The position numbers were made by a program, and so were the translations under genes. Of a stretch of 64,000 nucleotides of DNA, positions 1 to 6,010 are shown one piece after another. Position 1 is the stretch's first letter; each line of letters begins with the position of its first letter. Origin of the DNA: Paenibacillus graminis (GTDB lineage: Bacteria; Bacillota; Bacilli; Paenibacillales; Paenibacillaceae); the NCBI RefSeq assembly GCF_000758705.1, contig NZ_CP009287.1:2294001-2358000 (forward strand), written 5' to 3'. The notes under the pieces are model-generated. The model searched no databases. It saw only the letters and a list, made by a program, of their open reading frames with translations, and was not told the DNA's origin.

Positions 1-46
1 AAGGGGCATTCCCGCCGGCGCTAAGGCTGGGGGTTGCTTTTGATCA

Positions 47-68
47 GGGACCTTCGGGTCCCTTTTTT
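47..68 (+). terminator. Rho-independent terminator of an upstream gene outside the window
   Basis: A 6-bp stem GGGACC/GGTCCC closes a UUCG tetraloop and is followed directly by six T. It ends transcription entering from the left of the window. It lies just beyond the 3' end of the convergent marR gene. Confidence 0.85.
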
Positions 69-81
69 GTGTCCGTATCAC

Positions 82-519
82 TCATGTGAAATTTTGATTG
101 ATTTTTACCAGCAGATCTTTGAGGAGCTTCTGCTCATCGTTGGAAAGGGATTGAACGATTTCAGCCTCTACCTGTTGAAAAGACCTTTTGAACTCTTCGA
201 TTAATTCAACTCCTTTGGGCAGTACAAAAATATTTTTTTGCCGCTCGTTATGGGCTGGGATTTTGCGTTCGATGTATCCTTTTTTTTCAAGACCCTGAAG
301 TATGCTCGTAATGCTTGCCCCGCGGGCATGGAACCGGTCCGAGAGATCCCTCTGAATTATCCCCTTCTCTTGATGCTTATGAATATATTCGATCATTTTT
401 CCTTGCTGGGCATTTAATCCTAATTCTCTAATGCTCTCATCAGCCCGCCTTTTCAACTTCAGCCCGATGAGCTGCAGTAATTCCAGATAGGGTGTATTCT
501 GCTGAGTATTCATTAACAT
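82..519 (-). CDS. MarR-family transcriptional regulator
   Basis: This is a 145-residue protein of typical MarR length. It has the expected N-terminal helix, a winged helix-turn-helix in the middle (residues about 45-95, with the 'SITSILQGLEKKGYIER' recognition region) and a C-terminal dimerisation helix. The wing region (around 'NERQKNIFVLPKG') fits the family. Two in-frame ATGs (519 and 513) follow the AAGGAGG at 530-524, at spacings of 4 and 10 nt, so the start could be either. The gene is divergent from an amidohydrolase. The shared 176-bp gap contains two copies of a near-identical 14-bp palindrome, one at each promoter, which suggests autorepression and control of the neighbour. The ligand is unknown. 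Confidence 0.88.
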   Translation of the reverse strand: MLMNTQQNTPYLELLQLIGLKLKRRADESIRELGLNAQQGKMIEYIHKHQEKGIIQRDLSDRFHARGASITSILQGLEKKGYIERKIPAHNERQKNIFVLPKGVELIEEFKRSFQQVEAEIVQSLSNDEQKLLKDLLVKINQNFT

Positions 520-541
520 TTTTCCTCCTTACTCATGGACT

Positions 542-555
542 ATTAAAGTTCTAAT
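542..555. promoter_or_regulatory. Putative MarR operator, marR-proximal copy
   Basis: The sequence ATTAAAGTTCTAAT matches the perfect palindrome at 619-632 at 12 of 14 positions. It lies just downstream of the predicted -10 of the marR promoter, where a bound regulator would block its own transcription. Confidence 0.55.
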
Positions 556-568
556 TATCAATAAGGAA

Positions 569-597
569 ACTTTATTAGGATTGAAAAGAATTGTCAA
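569..597 (-). promoter_or_regulatory. Promoter of the marR gene
   Basis: On the minus strand a perfect TTGACA (597-592) is followed after 17 nt by TAAAGT (574-569). The -10 is weak but the spacing is ideal and the marR start lies about 50 nt downstream. Confidence 0.5.
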
Positions 598-612
598 CAT
601 AATATTCGTATA

Positions 613-641
613 TTGACAATTAGAATTCTAATAATTAAAAT
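613..641 (+). promoter_or_regulatory. Sigma-A promoter of the amidohydrolase gene with embedded operator
   Basis: TTGACA (613-618) and TAAAAT (636-641) are separated by 17 nt. The spacer begins with the perfect 14-bp palindrome ATTAGAATTCTAAT (619-632), so a bound dimer would cover the spacer and exclude RNA polymerase. The transcript start would be near 648, about 48 nt before the ATG. Confidence 0.75.
619..632. promoter_or_regulatory. Putative MarR operator, amidohydrolase-proximal copy
   Basis: ATTAGAATTCTAAT is a perfect palindrome between the -35 and -10 boxes. An imperfect copy lies at 542-555. Position and duplication make it the likely binding site of the adjacent MarR protein. Confidence 0.65.
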
Positions 642-695
642 ACAATCAATCGGTTCGTCGTTAAGACGACCTGAACAAACTGAGGAGGTAATAAA

Positions 696-2012
696 ATGAG
701 CAGCGGCGAACAAAGATATCCAATGGCAGGGGTAACGGCTATTACGAATGCCCGTATTTTTGATGGGGAGAAGGTTATCGGAGCAAGACATATTTTGATT
801 CAAGGAGGCACGATCATCGCTGTTGGGGGAGAGATTCCGGCACATGCGGCCGTTATTAATGCGGATAATGCGATGTTAATGCCTGGTCTTATGGATGCAC
901 ATGTTCATACCTCCATTGGCGGCTTGCGGGATGCTTTGAAATTCGGCGTCACGACTGAACTTGAGATGAATGGCGGTTTTACGAAAAAAGGGCGTGAAAT
1001 TCAGTTACAGAATTTAAGTGACGTCGCGGACGTCCGTTCAGCCGGTATGGCTGTCACTGCTCCAGGCGGTCATCCCGACGAATTATTGCCGGATCATGAT
1101 GGTGGGATTCCTGATTTTGTGCTTAAAGAATTAGAGAAGTTAACGGAGAAAGAACGAAATGCGATGCTCGAAGCTTTTGCCCATGATCATGATGAGGCCC
1201 CTCAAGTGACGACCATAGAAGAAGCGGTCAAACATGTTCATACTCAAGTGGAGAACGGCGCCGATTATATTAAAATCATGATTGAAGAAGGAACGGTCAT
1301 GGGGGTGCCGGGACTCCCAGTTTTAAGCGAAGACATTCTAAAAGCGGCTGTGAGAGAAGCGCATAAGCTGAATAAAATCGTCCTGGCGCACGTATTGACA
1401 GCTGACTCTTCGCTATCTGCCATCCAAATGGGTGTTGACGGCCTAGCCCACTTATTTATCGACCGGCCTGAATCAACGTCCGAAGTAGTGGCAGCTATTA
1501 AAGATTCCGGTGCGTTTGTTACCCCTTGTTTGGTATTGAACGCGTCGATCATCGGAAATCCGGCGTCCGAACTGGCTGGCGATCCGCGGGTGAACTCGAA
1601 ATTAAGCCCGGAATGGATCGATATCTTGAATTCCAGCTTTAATACTTATCCGCAAGGGAGCCTGGAAAACAGCTTCAAAAGTGTCATGGATCTTCACAAG
1701 GCCGGAGTTGATATTCTCGTCGGGACTGACGTCTCTCCCGTTCCGCTCCACAACCTCGGAGGCCTTGCTCATGGGGCCAGTGTTCATCATGAGATGCAAT
1801 TGCTGGTGAAGGCGGGCTTCACTCCTGTAGAAGCCCTTCAGTCAGCTACCTCCAAGCCGGCCCGCCGCTTCGGTCTCCAGGACCGGGGGCGCATTGCCGA
1901 AGGCATGCGTGCGGATCTGGTGCTGGTAGAAGGTGACCCGACAACTAACATTTCAGACAGCCTATCCATCCAAGCAGTGTGGTTAAAAGGAGCGGGGCAG
2001 CAGATTCATTAG
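696..2012 (+). CDS. Metal-dependent amidohydrolase, imidazolonepropionase-like (COG1228 type)
   Basis: This 438-residue cytosolic hydrolase of the amidohydrolase superfamily follows an AGGAGGT ribosome site. An N-terminal beta-sandwich leads into the metal-binding HxH of 'MDAHVHT' (about residues 67-73). Next come 'GADYIKIMIEEG', whose Lys is the likely carboxylated metal bridge, the metal His in 'LAHVLT', another in 'GVDGLAHLF' and the catalytic Asp in 'GTDVSP'. A C-terminal 'GMRADLVLVEGDP' returns to the sandwich. Relatives hydrolyse cyclic amides, Xaa-Pro dipeptides or carbamates, and I cannot name the substrate. It appears to be a one-gene transcript under the divergent MarR protein and ends at a strong terminator. 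The DNA looks less GC-rich than the genes that follow, which would fit acquisition, but I did not compute this. Confidence 0.88.
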   Translation: MSSGEQRYPMAGVTAITNARIFDGEKVIGARHILIQGGTIIAVGGEIPAHAAVINADNAMLMPGLMDAHVHTSIGGLRDALKFGVTTELEMNGGFTKKGREIQLQNLSDVADVRSAGMAVTAPGGHPDELLPDHDGGIPDFVLKELEKLTEKERNAMLEAFAHDHDEAPQVTTIEEAVKHVHTQVENGADYIKIMIEEGTVMGVPGLPVLSEDILKAAVREAHKLNKIVLAHVLTADSSLSAIQMGVDGLAHLFIDRPESTSEVVAAIKDSGAFVTPCLVLNASIIGNPASELAGDPRVNSKLSPEWIDILNSSFNTYPQGSLENSFKSVMDLHKAGVDILVGTDVSPVPLHNLGGLAHGASVHHEMQLLVKAGFTPVEALQSATSKPARRFGLQDRGRIAEGMRADLVLVEGDPTTNISDSLSIQAVWLKGAGQQIH

Positions 2013-2041
2013 AAATCGTATATAAAGTTGTTGGCGGACTG

Positions 2042-2077
2042 CACTCCCCTGCCGGGCAAGGCAGGGGAGTGTCTTTT
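2042..2077 (+). terminator. Strong Rho-independent terminator after the amidohydrolase gene
   Basis: A perfect 12-bp stem (CACTCCCCTGCC with its complement) closes a 6-nt loop and is followed by TCTTTT. It isolates the amidohydrolase gene from the methyltransferase downstream. Confidence 0.92.
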
Positions 2078-2413
2078 AACAGTCAAAAGTGAAGCAGGCA
2101 AGGAAGCCGTACTGCATTTTTACAACATTCTTACAACAGAATGAAAGCGATTGCAGTCTAAGAGAAACTTTATTTTTTAATAGGAGAATAGAAGCTGGAC
2201 CGCAAGCGGGAATTCATCAGGCTGCTGACAGACGGGTGATTCCGCTATCAGTCATACCGGGGGCCGGATTAAGCGGAGCGTCCCTTCTACGTCCACAGGC
2301 GGAAATGAGAAGCAGGCGGCAGCCCGATGGCGGGGTCCGGCAATAGGCATATAATGATCTCATGTGAGTAGACAAGGATGCGGCTGTGCTGCACAAGAAA
2401 GAGGATGAGAATC
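2078..2413. other. Non-coding stretch with a candidate cre site, no convincing gene
   Basis: The stretch between the terminator and the methyltransferase start has no convincing coding sequence. The only long open frame (2089-2346) has no ribosome site, no recognisable domain and atypical composition. At 2142-2155, TGAAAGCGATTGCA matches the catabolite-response (cre) consensus TGWAANCGNTNWCA at all but one position. No clear promoter accompanies it. The remainder may be a decayed gene, but I found no frame to support that. Confidence 0.4.
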
Positions 2414-3178
2414 ATGTTAAAGGCTGAAATGCTGCGGGACCCGGGTACTTTTGACAGATTGGAGCTAACGCCTGCTGGGGCCGTGAACCCGGTAAATGGA
2501 CAATGTTATCCGTGGGAGCACGGATTTTATGCTTTTCTGAATGAGGCTGATACGGAAGGCAGCAACAAAAAGTATCTGGAAATGTACAATAAAATCGCCC
2601 GTTTTTACCGGCTGAGCAACAAAGCCTATTTCGCACTTAAATTTGGCGGGGAACGGAACTATAGACGACAGTTTCTCTCCGTGCTTGAGCTGCGGGACGG
2701 CGATCGTGTGCTGGAGACCTCAGTGGGCAGCGCAGATAATTTCCCCTATATTGATGCAAAGGCTGAGTTCTATGGATTGGATATCTCCAGCGGGATGCTG
2801 AAGCAGGCGGTCCGCAATCTGCGGCGCTGGAAGCTCAAGGCTGAGTTGTTTCAGGGGCAAGCAGAGCATCTGCCTTTTCAGGACAAGATGTTCGACTGTG
2901 TGTATCATGTAGGGGGCATCAATTATTTCAGTGATCCGGGCCGTGCGGTGCTGGAGATGATCCGGGTGGCGAAAAGCGGCACCAGGCTGATGATTGCCGA
3001 TGAGACGGAGAAGCTGGTCAAAGGAACTTATGTGAAGGTGCCGGTGGTCAAGGGTTATTTTGAAAAGGGGAAGGATTTGCCGGGTATTCTGGGCCTGGTT
3101 CCGGAGAATATGCTGGAGATAGAGTACAGAGAAGTCTGCAAAGGTATGATGTACTGCATTACGTTTAGAAAACCGTAA
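2414..3178 (+). CDS. Class I SAM-dependent methyltransferase (UbiE/Methyltransf_11 type)
   Basis: This protein has 254 residues if it starts at the ATG at 2414, which sits 9 nt after a GAGG. The upstream in-frame ATGs at 2378 and 2405 have poorer ribosome sites. A short N-terminal segment with 'GQCYPWEHGFYAFL' resembles the Trm112/zinc-binding leader of related enzymes but lacks its cysteines. The Rossmann fold begins near residue 95 with motif I 'VLETSVGSADN' and the acidic strand-2 region 'FYGLDISSGML'. It continues with motif IV 'DCVYHVGGINYFSD' and post-motif 'RLMIADE'. The substrate is unknown. The gene is monocistronic in appearance, and a short 7-bp hairpin without a T-run (3181-3199) follows. 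Confidence 0.8.
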   Translation: MLKAEMLRDPGTFDRLELTPAGAVNPVNGQCYPWEHGFYAFLNEADTEGSNKKYLEMYNKIARFYRLSNKAYFALKFGGERNYRRQFLSVLELRDGDRVLETSVGSADNFPYIDAKAEFYGLDISSGMLKQAVRNLRRWKLKAELFQGQAEHLPFQDKMFDCVYHVGGINYFSDPGRAVLEMIRVAKSGTRLMIADETEKLVKGTYVKVPVVKGYFEKGKDLPGILGLVPENMLEIEYREVCKGMMYCITFRKP

Positions 3179-3244
3179 ATGCAGCAGAATAGCTGCTGCT
3201 CATCCCGGCTCAGGATTTTGCATATCAGAAATTCCGGTCTTTGT

Positions 3245-3272
3245 TTGCCTAATGTATATAGGAACGTATAAA
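3245..3272 (+). promoter_or_regulatory. Candidate sigma-A promoter of the adenosyltransferase gene
   Basis: TTGCCT (3245-3250) and TATAAA (3267-3272) are 16 nt apart and lie about 40 nt upstream of the ATG at 3310. The assignment rests on sequence resemblance only. Confidence 0.4.
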
Positions 3273-3309
3273 CTAATTACATGTGACTTATTAGACAGGG
3301 GGACAAACA

Positions 3310-3873
3310 ATGGCGATCTATACACGTACAGGTGACAAAGGGGAAACCTCGGTTATTGGCGGCAGAGTGGGCAAGGATGATGTGCGCGTGGAGGCCTATG
3401 GCACGATTGATGAGCTGAACAGCTTTGTCGGCCAGGCGCGCAGCCTGATGGAGGACGCGAAGTTCGCAGATGTCCGGGAGCAGCTGCTGGAGATCCAGCA
3501 TGAGCTGTTCGATTGCGGCTCAGATCTGGCTTTTGTGAAGCTTAGCGAGAACAAATATAAGGTGAAAAGCGGGATGGCAGAACGCCTCGAAGGCTGGATC
3601 GATGCCCTGCAGGCGGAGAATCCGGTGCTGGAGCGTTTCATTCTGCCGGGGGGGAGCCAGCTCTCTTCTGTGCTGCATGTCTGCCGCACCGTCTGCAGGC
3701 GCGCGGAACGGCGTGCGGTGACGCTGGGACGGAGTGCAGAGATCAACCAGGAGGCTGTGATTTATCTGAACCGGCTGTCGGATTATTTTTTTGCGCTGGC
3801 CCGCGCGGCCAATACACGGCTAGGGATTGCTGATGTAGAATATGTGCGCAGCAAAAAGGTGTTCCGCAACTAA
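3310..3873 (+). CDS. PduO-type ATP:cob(I)alamin adenosyltransferase
   Basis: This 187-residue enzyme transfers the adenosyl group of ATP to cob(I)alamin, making coenzyme B12. The N-terminal 'IYTRTGDKGETS' is the ATP-binding signature of the PduO/MMAB family. 'VEAYGTIDELNSFVG' follows, and the C-terminal 'CRTVCRRAERRAVTL' carries the conserved Arg and Glu of the active site. Length and architecture match single-domain PduO proteins (YvqK in B. subtilis). It is preceded by a CAGGGGG ribosome site. One base separates its stop from the next ATG, so it is probably co-transcribed with the pseudouridine synthase. It complements the large corrin cluster later in the window, which has no adenosyltransferase of its own. 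Confidence 0.93.
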   Translation: MAIYTRTGDKGETSVIGGRVGKDDVRVEAYGTIDELNSFVGQARSLMEDAKFADVREQLLEIQHELFDCGSDLAFVKLSENKYKVKSGMAERLEGWIDALQAENPVLERFILPGGSQLSSVLHVCRTVCRRAERRAVTLGRSAEINQEAVIYLNRLSDYFFALARAANTRLGIADVEYVRSKKVFRN

Positions 3874-3874
3874 G

Positions 3875-4999
3875 ATGACGATGAGCTATTATTCACCGAT
3901 TACCTATCAAGTGCCGCCGTCCGAGGACGGCTGGCTGCTGAAGACCATCCTGCAGAAGCGGATGGACGTTTCCCGCAAGCTGCTGTCCCGGCTCAAAATG
4001 ACGGAGCAGGGCATCATGCTGAATGGCGAACGGGTTTACATAAGCGTCCGGGTCTACGCAGGAGATACTGTACAGATCCGTATGGAGCAGGAGACCTCGG
4101 AGGATATTTTGCCGCAGCCGCTTCCTTTTGAGATCCTCTATGAGGATGAACATCTGCTGGTCGTCAACAAGGCGGCAGGAATGATTGTGCATCCGACCCA
4201 CGGGCATTACACGGATACATTGGCGAACGGAGTCGTCTATTACTGGGCGCAAAAGGGCGAGCAGTTCCGCTTCCGTCCCGTCCACCGGCTGGATCAGGAG
4301 ACTTCCGGCGTGCTGGTCATTGCGAAGAATCCATACAGCCACCAGCATATTTCCGAGCAGATGATTGCCGGAACAGTGGACAAGCGTTATCACGCTTGGG
4401 TCCACGGTGTTCCTGCTGCGCTGAGCGGCGATATTGACGGCCCGATCGACCGCGATCCGGCGGAGCCGCACCGGCGGATCGTGACGCCGGACGGCTATCC
4501 TTCCTTGACCCGGTACGAGGTCAAGGAGGTGTATTCCGGCGCAGCAAAAGTCGAGCTGAAGCTGGAGAGCGGCCGCACCCATCAGATCCGGGTGCATATG
4601 GGCTCCATCGGCTGCCCGCTGATCGGTGACGGCATGTACCGCCACCCGCTATACAGCAAAGCGGGCCTGTCGGCTGAGGAGCCGGGGGATCCGGTCCCGG
4701 TGAAGCCGGCGCAGCTGCGTCGGACAGCGGAGCTGGAAGCCGGAGAGCGGGCGCAGCTGGAGCGGATAGCAGAGCTGGGAGCCGGAGAGCGGGCGCAGCT
4801 GGAGCGGATAGCGGAGCTGGATGCGTCCATTCCGCGCCAGGCGCTGCACGCGGTGCGGCTGTCCTTCCAGCATCCGGTGCTGCGCACGGAGCTGGTGTTT
4901 GAAGCTCCGCTGCCGCCGGATCTGGCGCTGCTGCAGGCTAAGCTGCAGCGGGAGACAGCGGCAGCGGAACTGCCCGGCAGTGATCGAAATCAGAGGTAA
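3875..4999 (+). CDS. RluA/RluD-family RNA pseudouridine synthase
   Basis: This 374-residue protein has an N-terminal S4-like RNA-binding segment (about residues 15-75) and an RluA-family catalytic domain. The domain carries 'HRLDQETSGVLVI', whose Asp is the catalytic nucleophile, and the later 'LKLESGRTHQIRVHM' motif. It probably modifies uridines in 23S rRNA. The ATG at 3875 lies one base after the previous stop and suggests translational coupling. After the catalytic core there is an unusual insert of 2.3 copies of a 14-residue repeat (AELxAGERAQLERI). It is encoded by a 42-bp direct repeat at 4727-4820, making the protein longer than usual. The stop codon falls inside the first unit of the intergenic repeat array, so the original 3' end may have been altered. 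Confidence 0.87.
   Translation: MTMSYYSPITYQVPPSEDGWLLKTILQKRMDVSRKLLSRLKMTEQGIMLNGERVYISVRVYAGDTVQIRMEQETSEDILPQPLPFEILYEDEHLLVVNKAAGMIVHPTHGHYTDTLANGVVYYWAQKGEQFRFRPVHRLDQETSGVLVIAKNPYSHQHISEQMIAGTVDKRYHAWVHGVPAALSGDIDGPIDRDPAEPHRRIVTPDGYPSLTRYEVKEVYSGAAKVELKLESGRTHQIRVHMGSIGCPLIGDGMYRHPLYSKAGLSAEEPGDPVPVKPAQLRRTAELEAGERAQLERIAELGAGERAQLERIAELDASIPRQALHAVRLSFQHPVLRTELVFEAPLPPDLALLQAKLQRETAAAELPGSDRNQR
4727..4820 (+). repeat. In-frame 42-bp tandem repeat within the pseudouridine synthase gene
   Basis: GCGGAGCTGG recurs at 4727, 4769 (one base different) and 4811, giving a 42-bp period and 2.3 copies. It encodes a charged 14-residue repeat. Because 42 is a multiple of three, copy number can vary without a frameshift. 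Confidence 0.85.
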
Positions 5000-5264
5000 A
5001 AATACCTCTGATTTGTCCCAAGTGAGCTAGAAAGGGAAATGAGAGGTAAAAGTACCTTTAATTTGGCCACAAGTGAGCTATAAAAGGAAATGAGAGGTAA
5101 AAGTGCCTTTGATTTTGTCCCAAGTGAGCTATAGGAGGAAATGAGAGGTAAAAATACCTCTGATTTGTCCCAAGTAAGCTATAGGAGGAAATGAGAGGAG
5201 AAAGTGCCTTTGAATTTGTCACAAGTGAGCTATAGAAGGAAATGAGAGGTAAAAGTACCTTTGC
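4992..5264 (+). repeat. Tandem array of a 50-51-bp intergenic repeat, about 5.4 copies
   Basis: Units start with AGAGG at 4992, 5042, 5093, 5144, 5194 and 5245. Each unit holds the hairpin AGAGGTA-AAAA-TACCTCT or a degenerate form, then GATTTGTCCCAAGTGAGC and an A-rich GGAAATG. The period is 50 or 51 bp with several substitutions between copies. The preceding gene's TAA (4997-4999) lies inside unit 1. The array fills most of the gap before the ArsC-like gene. There is no unique spacer sequence, so it is not a CRISPR array. Confidence 0.92.
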
Positions 5265-5332
5265 TTTAAACTCTACTATTTACTTTAACTTACACAACCT
5301 ATCATTCTCAATATACACTGAAGGAGCAGCCG

Positions 5333-5695
5333 ATGAGTCATTTAAAAGTCTATCAATATCCCAAATGCAGCACGTGCCGCAGTGCGGTAAAGTGGTTAAA
5401 GGAAGCAGGCCATGAGCTGGAGCTGCAGCATATCGCTGAGCAGCCGCCTACCGCCCAAGAACTGCGCGTGCTGGTGGCGAACAGCGGGCTTGAGCTGAAG
5501 AAGTTTTTTAATACAAGCGGTGAGGTGTATAAGAACCTTGGGCTGAAGGACAAGCTTCCGCATCTCAGTGAGGAGGAGCAGCTGGAGCTGCTGTCCAAGC
5601 ACGGCATGCTGATCAAACGTCCGGTTGTCACTGACGGCAAGAAGGTTACCGTGGGCTTTAAGGAAGAGGCGTTCAGCGAATCCTGGTCTATGTAG
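5333..5695 (+). CDS. ArsC/Spx/YffB-family thioredoxin-fold protein
   Basis: This 120-residue protein belongs to the arsenate reductase-like family (COG1393; resembles B. subtilis YusI). It has an N-terminal strand 'LKVYQYPKCSTCRSAVKWL' with a CxxC-type pair (Cys13, Cys16), where classic ArsC has a single catalytic Cys. The helical 'FFNTSGEVYKNLGL' (typical LxKxFNxxG-like segment) and the conserved 'MLIKRPVV' with its Arg follow. The ribosome site AAGGAG is 7-8 nt from the ATG. It could act as a thiol-dependent reductase or an Spx-like regulator. The Spx C-terminal features that contact RNA polymerase are not evident, so I favour the YffB-like group. The function is unproven. Confidence 0.85.
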   Translation: MSHLKVYQYPKCSTCRSAVKWLKEAGHELELQHIAEQPPTAQELRVLVANSGLELKKFFNTSGEVYKNLGLKDKLPHLSEEEQLELLSKHGMLIKRPVVTDGKKVTVGFKEEAFSESWSM

Positions 5696-5787
5696 CATCC
5701 GGGTTTCCCTGCTGCGGAAGGGCGTCCAAGCTTTTCTGCTATTCCAGTGCGCCGAATCGGGCTGTACCTCCGGGACAGCGTTCTGAA

Positions 5788-5817
5788 TTGACATTAGCTT
5801 AACCCGGCGTTGATACT
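5788..5817 (+). promoter_or_regulatory. Candidate promoter for the leader of the SLH-phosphodiesterase gene
   Basis: TTGACA (5788-5793) is followed after 18 nt by GATACT (5812-5817), which matches the -10 consensus at four of six positions. It would start the transcript about 50 nt before the antitermination leader. Confidence 0.4.
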
Positions 5818-5869
5818 GTGATGATTCTTCCGCTTTAAAGTAAACCTGAGAGCGCCAACTTAAAGCCGC

Positions 5870-5963
5870 AGGGTAGGAGACGAGGAGAAAACCCTCTATG
5901 CGTCAGAGTGAATACAGGCCCATTCCGGGTCTGATTACACTTTGACGGATTGTAGGGTTTTTT
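5870..5963 (+). promoter_or_regulatory. Putative GlpP-responsive antitermination leader, copy 1
   Basis: AGGGT (5870-5874) is followed by the spacer AGGAGACGAGGAGAA and AACCCT (5890-5895). AACCCT can pair either with the upstream AGGGT or with AGGGTT (5954-5959), which is followed by a T-run. The alternative hairpin is long: AACCCT, CGTCA, AGTG and CAGGCCC on the left pair with GGGTCTG, CACT, TGACG and AGGGTT on the right, and it ends in TTTTTT as an intrinsic terminator. A second copy with 14 of 16 identical spacer bases lies at 12596. The glpP gene sits between the two controlled genes. In B. subtilis GlpP with glycerol-3-phosphate antiterminates leaders of the glp genes; applying that here is inference. 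Confidence 0.72.
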
Positions 5964-6010
5964 GTGCTGCTCAGATTTCACTACGAACATTTGGGAGGGT
6001 ACAGTCACAG

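Noticed and set aside
2089..2346. 85-codon gene between the terminator and the methyltransferase
   Set aside because: It has no ribosome site, no recognisable domain and atypical composition.
4992..5264. CRISPR array
   Set aside because: The repeats are directly adjacent with no unique spacers, and no cas genes are present.
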